The notes under the pieces are model-generated. The model had not been told where the DNA came from, searched no databases, and worked only from the letters and a program-made list of their open reading frames with translations. A stretch of DNA of 64,000 nt from Pseudomonas argentinensis (lineage in GTDB: Bacteria > Pseudomonadota > Gammaproteobacteria > Pseudomonadales > Pseudomonadaceae), in contig NZ_CP056087.1 in the NCBI RefSeq assembly GCF_001839655.2, positions 186,001 to 250,000 on the forward strand. The letters are read 5' to 3'. Both the position numbers and the translations under genes were made by a program. This document shows, in pieces, positions 1 through 9,307 of the stretch; the stretch's first letter is position 1; the number at the start of each line of letters is the position of its first letter.

Positions 1-802
1 CGGTGGTCTCATGCAGATTCGCAGCGCCTTCACCGCGGTCCAGGGTTCGCTGAGCTGGTTCATCTTCTCCTACCGCGACCTGGCCGAATGGAGCGCCACG
101 GTGCAGCGCCTGGGCCAGTTCCAGGAGGCCATGGAGCGCCTGCAGCCGGTCGTACTCGAACGTGGCGAGAGCCTCAGCACCAGCGGTCTGGATGTGCTGC
201 GGCCCAATGGCGAGGCGCTGCTGTGCGGCCTGGCGCTGCACGCGCGGCCCGGTGAATGGCTGCGCCTGGCCGGCGCCAGTGGCCTGGGCAAGACCACCTT
301 GCTGCGCACCCTGATGGGCCTCTGGCCGCACCACCGCGGCAGTTGGCAACTGCCTGGCGGGCGCAGCCTGCTGCTGCCCCAGAAGCCCTACCTGGCCAGC
401 GGCCGGCTCGACGAAGCGCTGGCCTACCCCGCGGCGCAGGTACCGGCCACCCTGGAATTGATCGGCGCGCTGCAGGATGTCGGCCTCGGCCACCTGGCGG
501 CAGACCTGGAGCGGGAAGCCGAATGGGGCCGCGAACTCTCGGGCGGCGAGCAGCAGCGTCTGGCCCTGGCCCGTGCTCTGCTCTATCGGCCCGATACCCT
601 GTACCTCGACGAGGCCACCAACCAGCTCGACGAACGGGCCGCCTGCGGGCTCCTCATGCGCCTGCGCGGACGCCTGCCGGGCTGCACGCTGGTCGGCGTC
701 AGCCATCAGCCGGCGGTGCAGCGCCTGTTCGAACGCAGCATCGATCTGCAGGAATGTGGGCCGTCATGCAGCCCGGTGGCACGGCCGCCGGTCACCGCTT
801 GA
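1..802 (+). CDS. ABC transporter ATP-binding/permease, SbmA/BacA-like (C-terminal part)
   Basis: The gene enters from before the window; the reading frame is open from base 2 and 266 residues are visible. The first ~45 residues look like the end of a transmembrane region (LSWFIFSYRDLAEW), followed by an ATPase domain with Walker A GASGLGKTT, signature LSGGEQQR and Walker B TLYLDEAT. The fusion of a membrane domain and a C-terminal ATPase, and the NQLDE ending of the D-loop, fit the ABC_membrane_2 (SbmA/BacA, YddA) class of inner-membrane half transporters, which move peptides, vitamins or lipids. The substrate cannot be told from this fragment. The ATPase motifs appear intact. Confidence 0.85.
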   Translation, partial: GGLMQIRSAFTAVQGSLSWFIFSYRDLAEWSATVQRLGQFQEAMERLQPVVLERGESLSTSGLDVLRPNGEALLCGLALHARPGEWLRLAGASGLGKTTLLRTLMGLWPHHRGSWQLPGGRSLLLPQKPYLASGRLDEALAYPAAQVPATLELIGALQDVGLGHLAADLEREAEWGRELSGGEQQRLALARALLYRPDTLYLDEATNQLDERAACGLLMRLRGRLPGCTLVGVSHQPAVQRLFERSIDLQECGPSCSPVARPPVTA

Positions 803-884
803 GCGGATGGCCGGGCCGCGCCGTGCGCGCCCCGGGCAATGGAGAAGCGACTCGGCAGCAGGATCAGCGCGAGTCGGGTACAGC

Positions 885-1292
885 TCAGCGATCGTATTCA
901 CCGGCGGCTTCAGGCTGGTATTCGACCTCCAGCAGGGTCAGTTTGAGCTGCTTGCCGCCCGGTGCCGGCCAGTCGATGTGCTGGCCGACGCTCAGGCCCA
1001 GCAGGGCCGCACCCACCGGTGCAAGGATCGAGACCTTGCCTTCACCGCCGGCGTCCTTGGGGTAGACCAGGGTCAGGTGGTAGTCCTTGCCACTTCCTTC
1101 CTCGCGACAATGCACGCGTGAATTCATGGTCACCACCCCGGCCGGAATCTGGTCGTGGCCGACCACCTCGGCGCGATCCAGCTCGGCCTGCAGGGCCTCG
1201 GCGGTCGGGCCGAAATCATCGAGGCCGTCGAGCAGCTGCTCGAGGCGCTGCAGATCGAGACGGGTAATGGTGATGGACGGTGTGCTGGCCAT
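885..1292 (-). CDS. rnk: Nucleoside diphosphate kinase regulator Rnk (GreA/GreB family)
   Basis: 135 residues from the chosen ATG (MASTPSITITRLDLQRLEQL). An in-frame extension to 1340 would add 16 non-conserved residues, and an AGGAGA motif lies about 12 bases before the chosen ATG. The short N-terminal helical part followed by a GreA/B-type C-terminal domain (ending in the region SVGQHIDWPAPGG and LLEVEYQPEA) is the Rnk layout. Rnk binds RNA polymerase near the secondary channel, and in P. aeruginosa and E. coli it was first identified through effects on nucleoside diphosphate kinase and alginate. It lies downstream of cyaY and the DUF1289 gene on the same strand but behind a terminator, so it probably has its own promoter. 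Confidence 0.9.
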   Translation of the reverse strand: MASTPSITITRLDLQRLEQLLDGLDDFGPTAEALQAELDRAEVVGHDQIPAGVVTMNSRVHCREEGSGKDYHLTLVYPKDAGGEGKVSILAPVGAALLGLSVGQHIDWPAPGGKQLKLTLLEVEYQPEAAGEYDR

Positions 1293-1330
1293 GGTGCGGG
1301 CATATCTCCTTTGCTGGACGCCAAAAAAGC

Positions 1331-1360
1331 AAAACCCCATCGAGACGACGGGGTTTTTGC
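1331..1360 (-). terminator. Intrinsic terminator between the DUF1289 gene and rnk
   Basis: Hairpin with arms AACCCCATCG and CGACGGGGTT (one G-T pair), flanked by T-runs on both strands. On the minus strand it would end the cyaY-DUF1289 transcript. Confidence 0.8.
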
Positions 1361-1409
1361 AGAAGTTGGGCTGACCGTACCACAGCCACCCAAATAAACA
1401 AGAGCCAGG

Positions 1410-1613
1410 TCAGCCGAGTGCCAGCCGCTGCTCGGCCAGGACGCGAATGATGCGCCGCCGCTCGTCGCTGGCATGGCCCCACTCGAGGATTTCCGCCAGC
1501 AGGCGCCCGCAACCGAGGCAGCGCTCGGCCTCGTTCAGGCAACAGCGGCGGCGACAGGGCGATGCCACCGGAGTGTCGCCAGACGCGGGTTCGCCGGTAT
1601 CTTCAGATTTCAT
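1410..1613 (-). CDS. DUF1289 domain protein (small cysteine-rich)
   Basis: 67 residues starting MKSEDTGEPASGD. The start ATG overlaps the end of cyaY (11-bp overlap), which argues for this start over one six codons upstream. It carries the DUF1289 cysteine pattern (CRRRCCLN...RCLGCGR followed by EI.EW), usually read as a small metal- or Fe-S-binding module. The function of the family is unknown. Coupling to cyaY, an iron chaperone, fits a link to iron or Fe-S handling, but that is inference from position only. Confidence 0.8.
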   Translation of the reverse strand: MKSEDTGEPASGDTPVASPCRRRCCLNEAERCLGCGRLLAEILEWGHASDERRRIIRVLAEQRLALG

Positions 1614-1935
1614 CGAACTCGAGCTCGACACCGGCCTGCTCGGCGACGATGCGCTCGAGCATCTCGCTGAGCAGTTCGTCGCTGCTGTCGCAGATCCAGC
1701 GCTGGTTGTCCTCGTCGTAGTCGAAGTGAAAGCCTCCCGAGCGGGCTGCCAGCCACAGCTGGCGCAGCGCCGGCTGGCGGCTGAAGATCAGTTGCGAGCC
1801 ATTGTCGAAGCGCACCGTCAGCACGCCAGCGGAGTTCTCCAGATCGATGTCCAGGTCGCTGTCGTCGAAAATGTCTTCCAGCGCCTGCTGCAGCGCGTCG
1901 ACCAGGTCGTGGAAACGGGCTTCGCTCAAACTCAT
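1603..1935 (-). CDS. cyaY: Frataxin-like iron donor protein CyaY
   Basis: 110 residues, the usual CyaY length. The acidic first helix (DDSDLDIDLENSAGVL) and the strand region LIFSRQPALRQLWLAARSGGFHFDY are characteristic of bacterial frataxin. CyaY binds iron through the acidic helix and modulates IscS/IscU Fe-S cluster assembly in the cytoplasm. It is transcribed divergently from lptM-lysA, and its last codons overlap the DUF1289 gene, so the two are probably co-translated. Confidence 0.95.
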   Translation of the reverse strand: MSLSEARFHDLVDALQQALEDIFDDSDLDIDLENSAGVLTVRFDNGSQLIFSRQPALRQLWLAARSGGFHFDYDEDNQRWICDSSDELLSEMLERIVAEQAGVELEFDEI

Positions 1936-2115
1936 TGCACTTACCTCATGAAAAATTCAGCTGCGTCGGACCGCCGCAAAACGCGGGCACGCCCTGACCT
2001 GCAGGCGCCAGCAGGCCAGGGCAAAGCCCCGCCGGACGGGAATCCCGGCGCATAGGCAACATGCCGGGGGGTCGGTATACTCGGGGCAATTATGCTTTAT
2101 TACAAGGATTTGACC

Positions 2116-2241
2116 ATGAAGCGGCTGTTCACTGCCCTCATCGCCCTCGTCGCCGTTACCACCCTGCTCGGCGGCTGTGGCCAGAAAGGCCCGCTGTACC
2201 TGCCGGATGATAACCAGTCCGCCTCTTCGCAAGACAGATAA
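2116..2241 (+). CDS. lptM: LPS-assembly lipoprotein LptM (LppL)
   Basis: A 41-residue gene, starting MKRLFTALIALVAV with lipobox LGGC (Cys near residue 21) followed by GQKGPLYLP, the signature of LptM/YifL lipoproteins. LptM assists maturation of the LptD/LptE outer-membrane LPS translocon by mimicking LPS. It ends 9 bases before lysA; this placement immediately upstream of lysA and dapF is conserved in Pseudomonas, where the protein was called LppL. A TATACT box at 2076-2081 is a candidate -10 element, without a convincing -35. Confidence 0.92.
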   Translation: MKRLFTALIALVAVTTLLGGCGQKGPLYLPDDNQSASSQDR

Positions 2242-2250
2242 GGGCCGCCC

Positions 2251-3498
2251 ATGAACACCTTCGAATACCGCGACGGTTCGCTGTTCGCGGAAGGTGTGGC
2301 GTTGTCCGCCGTCGCCCAGCGCTTCGGTACGCCCACCTACGTCTACTCGCGCGCCCATATCGAGGCGCAGTACCGCGCCTACGCCGATGCCCTGGCCGGC
2401 ATGCCGCATCTGGTATGTTTCGCGGTCAAGGCCAACTCCAACATCGGCGTGCTGAACGTGCTGGCGCGCCTCGGCGCCGGCTTCGACATCGTCTCCAGCG
2501 GTGAGCTGGAGCGCGTGCTGGCCGCTGGTGGCGAACCGAGCCGCATCGTCTTCTCCGGCGTCGGCAAGAGCCGCGACGACATGCGCCGTGCCCTGGAAGT
2601 CGGCGTGCACTGCTTCAACGTCGAGTCGAGCGTCGAGCTGGAGCGCCTGCAGAAGGTCGCCGCCGAGATGGACGTCAAGGCGCCGGTTTCGCTGCGGGTC
2701 AATCCGGACGTGGACGCCGGCACCCACCCGTACATCTCCACCGGCCTCAAGGAAAACAAGTTCGGCATCGACATCGAGCAGGCCGAGGCGGTCTACACCC
2801 GCGCGGCCGAGCTGCCGAACATCGAGGTGGTCGGCGTCGACTGCCATATCGGTTCGCAGCTGACCACCCTGGAGCCCTTCCTCGATGCCCTGGATCGCCT
2901 GCTGCTGCTGATCGACAAGCTGGCCGCACGCGGCATCGTCATCAAGCATCTGGATCTGGGTGGCGGCCTCGGTGTGCAGTACCGCGACGAGCAGCCACCG
3001 CTGGCCGGTGACTACATCGCCGCCGTGCGCAAACGCCTGAAAGGTCGTGACCTGTCCCTGGTGTTCGAGCCGGGTCGTTTCATCGTCGCCAACGGTGGCG
3101 TGCTGCTGACCCAGGTGGAATACCTCAAGCACACCGAACACAAGGACTTCGCCATCATCGATGCGGCGATGAACGACCTGATCCGCCCGGCCCTGTACCA
3201 GGCGTGGATGGAGGTCTCGCCGGTACAGCCCCGGGACGGTGAGGCGCGCAATTACGACCTGGTCGGACCGATCTGCGAGACCGGCGATTTCCTGGCCAAG
3301 GATCGTCAGCTGGTGCTCGAAGAAGGCGACCTGCTGGCCGTGCGTTCGGCCGGTGCCTACGGCTTCGTGATGAGCTCCAACTACAACACCCGCGGCCGCG
3401 CCGCCGAGGTGATGGTGGACGGCGAGCAGGCCTTCGAGGTGCGTCGCCGCGAAACCCTGGACGAGCTCTTCGCGGGCGAAAGCCGCCTGCCGGAGTGA
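2251..3498 (+). CDS. lysA: Diaminopimelate decarboxylase
   Basis: 415 residues, a full-length PLP-dependent group IV decarboxylase. It converts meso-diaminopimelate to L-lysine, the last step of lysine synthesis. The PLP lysine is K60 in FAVKANSN; the HIGSQ region, the GGGLG phosphate-binding turn and the C-terminal CETGD and GAYG motifs (catalytic Cys in [13 protein letters not shown]) are all present. It lies in the lptM-lysA-dapF cluster, and its stop codon precedes the dapF start by five bases, so it is probably coupled to dapF, which makes its substrate. Confidence 0.97.
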   Translation: MNTFEYRDGSLFAEGVALSAVAQRFGTPTYVYSRAHIEAQYRAYADALAGMPHLVCFAVKANSNIGVLNVLARLGAGFDIVSSGELERVLAAGGEPSRIVFSGVGKSRDDMRRALEVGVHCFNVESSVELERLQKVAAEMDVKAPVSLRVNPDVDAGTHPYISTGLKENKFGIDIEQAEAVYTRAAELPNIEVVGVDCHIGSQLTTLEPFLDALDRLLLLIDKLAARGIVIKHLDLGGGLGVQYRDEQPPLAGDYIAAVRKRLKGRDLSLVFEPGRFIVANGGVLLTQVEYLKHTEHKDFAIIDAAMNDLIRPALYQAWMEVSPVQPRDGEARNYDLVGPICETGDFLAKDRQLVLEEGDLLAVRSAGAYGFVMSSNYNTRGRAAEVMVDGEQAFEVRRRETLDELFAGESRLPE

Positions 3499-3503
3499 TG
3501 CCC

Positions 3504-4334
3504 ATGTTATTGCGCTTTACCAAGATGCATGGCCTGGGCAACGACTTCATGGTTCTCGACCTGGTCAGCCAGCATGCCCATATCCAGCCCAAGCACGCCA
3601 AGCAGTGGGGCGACCGGCACACCGGCATCGGCTTCGACCAGCTGTTGCTGGTCGAACCGCCGCAGCACCCGGACGTGGATTTCCGCTACCGCATCTTCAA
3701 CGCCGATGGCAGCGAAGTGGAACAGTGCGGCAATGGCGCGCGCTGCTTCGCCCGCTTCGTGCTGGACAAGCGCCTGACGGTGAAGAAGCACATCCGCGTG
3801 GAAACCAAGGGCGGCATCATCGAGCTCAACGTGCGTGCCGATGGGCTGATCACCGTGGACATGGGTGCACCGCGCCTGGCCCCCGAGCAGATCCCCTTCC
3901 AGGCCGATGCCGAAGCGCTGAGCTACGCCGTCGATGTCGATGGCCAACGCCACGAGCTGGCCGCGGTATCCATGGGCAACCCCCATGCGGTGCTGCGCGT
4001 CGACGCCGTCGACAACGCCCCGGTGCACGAACTGGGCGCGAAGCTGGAGCACCACCCGCGCTTTGCGCAGCGGGTCAATGTCGGCTTCCTGCAGGTCCTC
4101 GACCGCCAACGTGGCCGTTTGCGCGTCTGGGAACGCGGCGCCGGGGAAACCCAGGCCTGCGGCACCGGCGCCTGCGCGGCGGCCGTCGCGGCGATTCGCC
4201 AGGGCTGGATGGACTCGCCCGTACAGCTGGAACTGCCCGGCGGCAAGCTGCACATCGAGTGGGCAGGCCCCGGCCAGCCCGTTATGATGACCGGCCCCGC
4301 CGTGCGCGTGTACGAAGGACAGGTTCGCCTATGA
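3504..4334 (+). CDS. dapF: Diaminopimelate epimerase
   Basis: 276 residues from ATG 3504, preceded by CGGAG eight bases upstream; GTG 3495 and ATG 3498 are in frame but too close to that site. DapF interconverts LL- and meso-diaminopimelate for lysine and peptidoglycan. The two catalytic cysteines are C75 (EQCGNGARC) and C219 ([12 protein letters not shown]). The stop overlaps the next start (ATGA), so it is translationally coupled to the DUF484 gene. Confidence 0.97.
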   Translation: MLLRFTKMHGLGNDFMVLDLVSQHAHIQPKHAKQWGDRHTGIGFDQLLLVEPPQHPDVDFRYRIFNADGSEVEQCGNGARCFARFVLDKRLTVKKHIRVETKGGIIELNVRADGLITVDMGAPRLAPEQIPFQADAEALSYAVDVDGQRHELAAVSMGNPHAVLRVDAVDNAPVHELGAKLEHHPRFAQRVNVGFLQVLDRQRGRLRVWERGAGETQACGTGACAAAVAAIRQGWMDSPVQLELPGGKLHIEWAGPGQPVMMTGPAVRVYEGQVRL

Positions 4335-5026
4335 CTGACCAGCAGGATTCGCCCAAGCCCCTGGACTCGGAAACGGTCGCCGCCTACCTGCGCCTGCACC
4401 CCGAGTTCTTCATCGACCACGACGAGCTGATTCCCGAGCTGCGCATTCCGCACCAGCGCGGCGATACCGTGTCGCTGGTCGAGCGTCAGGTCAAACTGCT
4501 GCGCGAGCGCAACATCGAGATGCGCCAGCGCCTGTCGCACCTGATGGAGGTGGCCCGCGACAACGACCGGCTGTTCGACAAGACCCGCCGCCTGGTGCTC
4601 GACCTGATGGACGCCAGCAGCCTCGAGGAAGTGGTCAGCTGCGTGGAAGACAGCCTGCGCCGGGAATTCCAGGTGCCGTTCGTGGGGCTGATCCTGTTCA
4701 GCGACACGCCGCTGCCGGTTGGCCGTAGCGTCAGCAGCGCAGAAGCTCATCAGGCCATTGGCGGCCTGCTGGCCGGTGGCAAGACCATCTGCGGCGTGCT
4801 GCGCGAACATGAGCTGAACTTCCTGTTCGGAGAAGCCGGCGGCGAAGTCGGCTCGGCGGCCGTGGTGGGCCTGTCCCACCAGGGACTGCACGGCGTGCTG
4901 GCGATCGGCAGCGCCGATGCGCAGCACTACAAGAGCTCGCTGGGCACGCTGTTCCTCGGCTATATCGCCGAAGTGCTGTCGCGGGTGCTGCCCCGCTTCT
5001 CTGCGCCGCTGCGCTCGGTACGCTGA
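4331..5026 (+). CDS. DUF484 (YigA-like) GAF-fold protein
   Basis: 231 residues, overlapping dapF by 4 bases. It starts with a short helical region ([24 protein letters not shown]) followed by a coiled-coil stretch ([18 protein letters not shown]) and a GAF-like domain, the DUF484 layout. The family is found between dapF and xerC across gammaproteobacteria. Its biochemical role is not known; a link to cyclic-di-GMP or to recombinase XerC has no direct evidence here. Confidence 0.88.
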   Translation: MTDQQDSPKPLDSETVAAYLRLHPEFFIDHDELIPELRIPHQRGDTVSLVERQVKLLRERNIEMRQRLSHLMEVARDNDRLFDKTRRLVLDLMDASSLEEVVSCVEDSLRREFQVPFVGLILFSDTPLPVGRSVSSAEAHQAIGGLLAGGKTICGVLREHELNFLFGEAGGEVGSAAVVGLSHQGLHGVLAIGSADAQHYKSSLGTLFLGYIAEVLSRVLPRFSAPLRSVR

Positions 5027-5118
5027 ACATAGCGGCAAGCCACAAGCTTCAAGCAGCAAGAAAAGCAGAAGCAGAAGCGGCCTTTGACTTGGAGCTCGAA
5101 GCTTGAAGCTTGCAGCTG
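5027..5118. repeat. Heptamer inverted-repeat element running into xerC
   Basis: From 5030 the sequence is built of 7-base units. The left arm has AAGCCAC, AAGCTTC and AAGCAGC; the right arm has GGAGCTC, GAAGCTT, GAAGCTT and GCAGCTG. The arms are complementary over about 29 bases around a loop containing AAAGCAGAAGCAGAAGCGGC. The right arm covers the xerC TTG start, so the first xerC codons come from the repeat. Related elements occur at 45677-45762 and 63312-63384. Confidence 0.75.
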
Positions 5119-6008
5119 ACCTGGATGCCTACCTCGAACACCTGCGCAGCGAACGGCAGGTGTCGGCCCATACCCTGGACGGCTATCGCCGTGACCTCGC
5201 CAAGCTGCTCGCCTATTGCGAGCAGGAAGGCCTGGCGGACTGGGCGCAACTCGACATCGCCCGCCTGCGTCGTCAGGTCGCGCGTCTGCACAAGCAGGGC
5301 CAGTCGGCGCGCAGCCTCGCACGCCTGCTCTCGGCCACCCGCGGCCTGTACCGCTACCTGATTCGCGAAGGCCACTGCCGGCACGACCCGGCAACCGGCC
5401 TGACGCCGCCCAAGGGCGAGCGCAAATTGCCGCGAGTGCTGGATGTGGATCGTGCCACCCAGCTACTCGACGGCGCCCAGGAAGACGACTTCATCGCCCG
5501 CCGCGATCACGCCATGCTCGAGCTGTTCTATTCGTCCGGCCTGCGCCTGTCGGAGCTGGTCGCCCTGAACATCGACTGGCTCGATCTGCCAGCCGGCCTG
5601 GTGCGCGTGACCGGCAAGGGCAGCAAGGTGCGCGAGCTGCCGGTAGGCAGCAAGGCCCGCGAAGCACTGCAAGAGTGGCTGCCACTGCGGGCACTGGCCA
5701 ACCCGGCCGATGGTGCGGTGTTCATCAGCCGCCAGGGTCGTCGCATCGGTGCCCGCGCCGTGCAGTTGCGGGTGCGCCAGGCCGGCGTCAGCGAGCTCGG
5801 CCAGCATATCCACCCCCATATGCTGCGCCATTCGTTCGCCAGCCATATGCTCGAGTCGTCCCAGGACCTGCGCGCGGTGCAGGAGCTGCTCGGCCATGCC
5901 GACATCGCCACCACCCAGGTGTACACCCACCTGGATTTCCAGCACCTGAGCAAGGTCTACGACAGCGCCCACCCACGGGCCAAACGCCGCAAGAGACAGG
6001 ATTCATGA
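5103..6008 (+). CDS. xerC: Tyrosine recombinase XerC
   Basis: 301 residues; with XerD it resolves chromosome dimers at dif. The catalytic set is complete: R148 (SGLRLSE), K172 (TGKGSK), H239 and R242 (HPHMLRH), H265 (LGHAD) and Y274 (TQVYTHLD). The N-terminal SAM-like domain begins [22 protein letters not shown]. The start is taken as TTG 5103 (encoding MKLAADL), as no ATG is in frame near the conserved N-terminus; the start region is supplied by a heptamer repeat and has no recognisable ribosome-binding site. The stop overlaps the HAD gene by 4 bases. Confidence 0.93.
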   Translation: MKLAADLDAYLEHLRSERQVSAHTLDGYRRDLAKLLAYCEQEGLADWAQLDIARLRRQVARLHKQGQSARSLARLLSATRGLYRYLIREGHCRHDPATGLTPPKGERKLPRVLDVDRATQLLDGAQEDDFIARRDHAMLELFYSSGLRLSELVALNIDWLDLPAGLVRVTGKGSKVRELPVGSKAREALQEWLPLRALANPADGAVFISRQGRRIGARAVQLRVRQAGVSELGQHIHPHMLRHSFASHMLESSQDLRAVQELLGHADIATTQVYTHLDFQHLSKVYDSAHPRAKRRKRQDS

Positions 6009-6709
6009 GCATTCGCCTGATCACCTTCGACCTCGACGACACCCTGTGGGACAACCGCCCGGTGATCCTGGGTGCCGAAACCGCCATGCGCGACTGGATC
6101 AGCCAGCATGCACCGCGCCTGGCGGGCCAGCCGGTGGATCACCTGAGCCAGGTTCGCGTTCGTCTGCTGGAGGCCGAGCCGGGCCTGAAGTACCGCCTCA
6201 GCGAGCTGCGCCGACGTACCCTGCGCCATGCGCTGGAAGGCGTGGGCCACGGCCCCGAGGAAGCCGCACAGCTGGCCGAAGGTGCGTTCCAGGCGATGCT
6301 CGAGGCGCGCCACGCCATCACCTTCTTCAGCGACACCGTCACCACGCTGGAGCTATTGGCCAACCAGTACAGCCTGGGCGTGATCACCAACGGCAACGCC
6401 GACGTGCGCCGCCTCGGCCTGGCGGACTATTTCAGTTTCATTCTCTGCGCCGAGGAGCTGGGCGTTGGCAAACCTGACCGCAGACCGTTCGAGGAGGCCC
6501 TCGCTCGCTCCGGCATGCAGGCCGGGCAGGCGGTGCATATCGGCGACCACCCCGGCGACGATATCGCCGGCGCACAGGCGGCCGGCTGGCGCGCGGTGTG
6601 GTTCAACCCCGAGGGCAAAGAGTGGAGTGGCGAGCGGCACGCCGATGCACAGATCCGCAGCCTGGGCGAGCTGCCGGCGCTGCTGCAGCGCTGGGCCTCG
6701 ATGACTTGA
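6005..6709 (+). CDS. HAD-superfamily phosphatase (YigB-like)
   Basis: 234 residues from ATG 6005, overlapping the xerC stop. HAD motif I is [10 protein letters not shown] with nucleophile D9 and acid/base D11; motif II is the VITNGN stretch, and motif III/IV the [11 protein letters not shown] and [11 protein letters not shown] regions. A helical cap follows motif I. E. coli YigB, in the same position after xerC, dephosphorylates FMN and other small phosphoesters, so a similar flavin or sugar-phosphate phosphatase role is likely, but the substrate is not shown by the sequence. Confidence 0.9.
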   Translation: MSIRLITFDLDDTLWDNRPVILGAETAMRDWISQHAPRLAGQPVDHLSQVRVRLLEAEPGLKYRLSELRRRTLRHALEGVGHGPEEAAQLAEGAFQAMLEARHAITFFSDTVTTLELLANQYSLGVITNGNADVRRLGLADYFSFILCAEELGVGKPDRRPFEEALARSGMQAGQAVHIGDHPGDDIAGAQAAGWRAVWFNPEGKEWSGERHADAQIRSLGELPALLQRWASMT

Positions 6710-6815
6710 GAAGAGTTGAGCGAAATACAATCGGCTGATTTTCGCCATTGATATGCATAGCGCCGTCGAGCATGCGTAACGGTGCTGTAGCGGGAACCGC
6801 TTGATGTACAACTTC

Positions 6816-6883
6816 GTGGGAGCGGCTTCAGCCGCGATCAACGTTAAAGGCACCAACAGTCTCGCGGCTAAAGCCGCTCCTAC
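6816..6883. repeat. Pseudomonas REP pair (REPIN)
   Basis: Two inverted copies of the common Pseudomonas REP: GTGGGAGCGGCTTCAGCCGC at 6816 and, opposite, CGGCTAAAGCCGCTCCTAC ending 6883, separated by about 24 bases. It lies between the ends of the HAD gene and sutA. Such elements are mobilised by RAYT transposases, none of which is in the window. Confidence 0.88.
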
Positions 6884-6932
6884 ATTGACCGCTCACTTGC
6901 GGTCTTCTGCTACAAAAGACAGCCGCCACAAA

Positions 6933-6967
6933 CGCAAAAGCCCGCCTGAGAAAGGCGGGCTTTTGCG
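6933..6967 (-). terminator. Terminator after sutA (bidirectional)
   Basis: Hairpin AAAGCCCGCCT-GAGA-AAGGCGGGCTTT with A/T tails on both sides. It ends sutA on the minus strand and could also end readthrough from the xerC side. Confidence 0.85.
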
Positions 6968-6986
6968 TTCAGATCCAGCGTTCGCG

Positions 6987-7307
6987 TCAGATGGGGCGAC
7001 TGCCGTACTTGCTATCAGGCTTCTTGGGAGGATCGGAAACCACGTTGGGCTCCACTTCCTGAACCTTGCCACCACGGGAGAGGAATTCTTCCATGGCGCG
7101 CGCCAGCGCATCGCGTTCCTTCTGCTTGGCTTCTACGCTCGGCAGTTCCTCGACTTCAACGGCCTTCTTGGCCTTGCCCTTGGCGGGCGCCGCGCTATCG
7201 GACTCGCTGTCATCATCGGCAACATCACCATCAGCGGCCGCCAGCTCCTCGCCGTCGTCCTCATCTGCGCCTTCCAGCTCGTCTTGTTCCAGTTCTTCGT
7301 CGCTCAT
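6987..7307 (-). CDS. sutA: RNA polymerase-binding regulator SutA
   Basis: 106 residues from MSDEELEQDEL; four upstream in-frame codons are not conserved. It has a long acidic, probably disordered N-terminus rich in Asp, Glu and Ala and a conserved helical core (PSVEAKQKERDALARAMEEF, then SRGGKVQEVEPNVV) ending PDSKYGSRPI. This matches SutA of P. aeruginosa, which binds RNA polymerase and stimulates transcription, including of ribosomal RNA, during slow growth. The gene is single and followed by its own terminator. Confidence 0.92.
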   Translation of the reverse strand: MSDEELEQDELEGADEDDGEELAAADGDVADDDSESDSAAPAKGKAKKAVEVEELPSVEAKQKERDALARAMEEFLSRGGKVQEVEPNVVSDPPKKPDSKYGSRPI

Positions 7308-7382
7308 GTTCAGCCTCATGACTTGCGAAAAGCAGGTTAGTTATAGCCCAGTCGTCCAACGTTGCCGAACGCCTGGAAAAAT

Positions 7383-7808
7383 TCAATTTGCCGTACCTTG
7401 CAAGGTTGCAAGCACACGTCGGGCACCACCGTGTTCGCGGTGTTCGCCCAGGTAAATCCCCTGCCAGGTACCCAGCGCCAAGCGTCCGTTACTCACGGGC
7501 AGCTGCAACTGAACACCGAGCAGGCTCGCCTTGAAGTGCGCCGGCAGATCGTCCGGGCCTTCATCGCAGTGCTCGAAGCCGGTCGCGTCCTCGGGGACGA
7601 GACGGCGGAAGAAGCGCTCGAAGTCGCGCCGCACCGCAGGGTCGGCATTCTCGTTGACGGTCAGCGACGCCGATGTGTGCTGCAGCCACAGGTGTAACAG
7701 ACCCGCCCTGTAGCTCGGCAGTTCCGGTAATGCATCCAGCAATTCATCGGTCACCAGATGAAAGCCTCGCGCCCGTGGGCGCAGGGTGATCAGCCGTTGC
7801 TGCCACAT
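7383..7808 (-). CDS. YjbQ family protein (UPF0047)
   Basis: 141 residues from [11 protein letters not shown] (a longer in-frame form to 7838 lacks conservation). Conserved stretches [34 protein letters not shown] and [16 protein letters not shown] define the YjbQ/UPF0047 family, a trimeric fold with metal-binding histidines; some members have weak thiamine-phosphate synthase activity in vitro. The physiological role is unknown. It sits downstream of the amtB genes but behind a terminator. Confidence 0.88.
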   Translation of the reverse strand: MWQQRLITLRPRARGFHLVTDELLDALPELPSYRAGLLHLWLQHTSASLTVNENADPAVRRDFERFFRRLVPEDATGFEHCDEGPDDLPAHFKASLLGVQLQLPVSNGRLALGTWQGIYLGEHREHGGARRVLATLQGTAN

Positions 7809-7861
7809 GCTCGTCGCCTCGTTTTTCAACGCGCGCATTCTAGCGTGCCGGACAAAAAAGC

Positions 7862-7884
7862 AAAGGGCGCCTGAGCGCCCTTTT
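7862..7884 (-). terminator. Terminator after amtB2
   Basis: Hairpin AAAGGGCGC-CTGA-GCGCCCTTT; on the minus strand it is followed by a T-rich tail (TTTGCTTTTTTG). It ends the glnK-amtB1-amtB2 transcript. Confidence 0.85.
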
Positions 7885-7936
7885 ACCGGTGTGGACCATC
7901 ATTTCTACTGATGGTCGGCGCCATGCGCCTCACCCA

Positions 7937-9190
7937 TCACTTCTTGCCGGTGAACTCGGGGTAGGCTTCCATCCCGCACTCGACCAGGTCGACGCCCTCG
8001 TACTCCTCTTCCTCGGACACCCGCAGGCCGATGACCGCCTTGATGAGGCTCCAGACGATCAGGCTGGCGATAAATACCCAGGCGAAGATGCAGGCGATAC
8101 CCAGCAACTGCGCTCCCAAGCTGGCTTCCGGGTTGGTCAGGCAGACCGCCAGGGTGCCCCAGATACCCGCAGCGCCATGCACGGAGATGGCACCCACCGG
8201 GTCGTCGATCCTGATCTTGTCGAAGCCGAGGATGGCGAACACCACCAGCACGCCACCGACGCCGCCGATCAGGGTGGCCTGCAGTGCGGTCGGGGTCAGC
8301 GGCTCGGCGGTGATCGACACCAGGCCGGCCAGTGCACCATTGATGGCCATGGTCAGGTCGGCCTTGCCGAACAGGATGCGCGCCACGATCAGCGCCGCGA
8401 TCAGGCCACCGGCAGCGGCCATGTTGGTGTTGACGAACACCTGGGCCACCGCGTTGGCATCCTCGATGGTGCTCATCTTCAACTGCGAGCCCCCGTTGAA
8501 GCCGAACCAGCCCATCCACAGGATGAACATGCCCAGGGTCGCCAGCGGCAGGTTGGCACCGGGAATGGCATTGATCTGGCCATTGGCGCCGTACTTGCCC
8601 TTGCGCGCACCGAGCAGGATCACCCCGGCCAGCGCAGCCGCGGCACCGGCCATGTGCACCACACTGGAGCCGGCGAAATCGAGGAAGCCGGCGGCGTCGA
8701 GGAAGCCGCCGCCCCATTTCCAGAAGCCCTGCACCGGGTAGATGACCGCGGTCATCACCACCGCGAAGGCGAGGAACGACCACAGCTTCATGCGCTCGGC
8801 CACCGCGCCGGAAACGATCGACATGCAGGTGGCGGCGAAGACGATCTGGAAGAAGAAGTCCGAACGGGCGGCGTAGTAGGGGGCGTCTTCGCCACCGGCC
8901 AGTACCGACTCGACGCTGTTCTCGTCACCGATCAGAAAGCCGAAGCTCGGCAAGACGCCGCCCTCGGGGCTGGAATACATGATGTAGTAGCCGATCAGCA
9001 GGTACATGATGCAGGCGATGGCGAACAGCGCCACGTTCTTGGTGAGGATCTCGGTGGTGTTCTTGGCCCGTACCAGGCCCGCTTCGAGCATGGCGAAGCC
9101 GGCGGCCATCCACATGACGAGAGCGCCGCAGATCAGGAAGTAGAAGGTATCGAAACCATACTGCAGTGCAGTCAGTGCTGTGTTGTCCAT
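7937..9190 (-). CDS. amtB2: Ammonium transporter AmtB2
   Basis: 417 residues, eleven predicted membrane segments, no cleaved signal peptide (starts MDNTALTALQYGFDTF). It carries the Amt/Rh hallmarks: the DFAGSSVVHMAGAAAALAG segment with the first pore histidine, and SVHGAAGIWGTLAV with the second. It is the second of two Amt genes behind glnK, a layout also described in P. stutzeri. It differs clearly from AmtB1, mainly in the N-terminus and the periplasmic loops, so this is an old duplication. It transports ammonium across the inner membrane and would be gated by GlnK. Confidence 0.92.
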   Translation of the reverse strand: MDNTALTALQYGFDTFYFLICGALVMWMAAGFAMLEAGLVRAKNTTEILTKNVALFAIACIMYLLIGYYIMYSSPEGGVLPSFGFLIGDENSVESVLAGGEDAPYYAARSDFFFQIVFAATCMSIVSGAVAERMKLWSFLAFAVVMTAVIYPVQGFWKWGGGFLDAAGFLDFAGSSVVHMAGAAAALAGVILLGARKGKYGANGQINAIPGANLPLATLGMFILWMGWFGFNGGSQLKMSTIEDANAVAQVFVNTNMAAAGGLIAALIVARILFGKADLTMAINGALAGLVSITAEPLTPTALQATLIGGVGGVLVVFAILGFDKIRIDDPVGAISVHGAAGIWGTLAVCLTNPEASLGAQLLGIACIFAWVFIASLIVWSLIKAVIGLRVSEEEEYEGVDLVECGMEAYPEFTGKK

Positions 9191-9211
9191 TTTTTATCAC
9201 CTCTGGCCGTT

Positions 9212-9262
9212 GCGCACGGGGGTGCGCTGTGCGGTCGAGGCGCCCGGGTTGGCTCCGGGCGC
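9212..9262 (-). promoter_or_regulatory. Two hairpins between amtB1 and amtB2
   Basis: GCGCAC-GGG-GTGCGC at about 9213-9227 and GCGCCCGG...CCGGGCGC at 9240-9262, with no T-run. They could lower amtB2 expression or protect the upstream message; no function is shown. Confidence 0.5.
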
Positions 9263-9307
9263 ACTCCGTGTGCTGTCGGCCCGCCACAGAAAGCAGGCCG
9301 CTGGTAC

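Noticed and set aside
6816-6883. Considered as CRISPR-like repeat
   Set aside because: Only two inverted units with REP consensus, no regularly spaced direct repeats.
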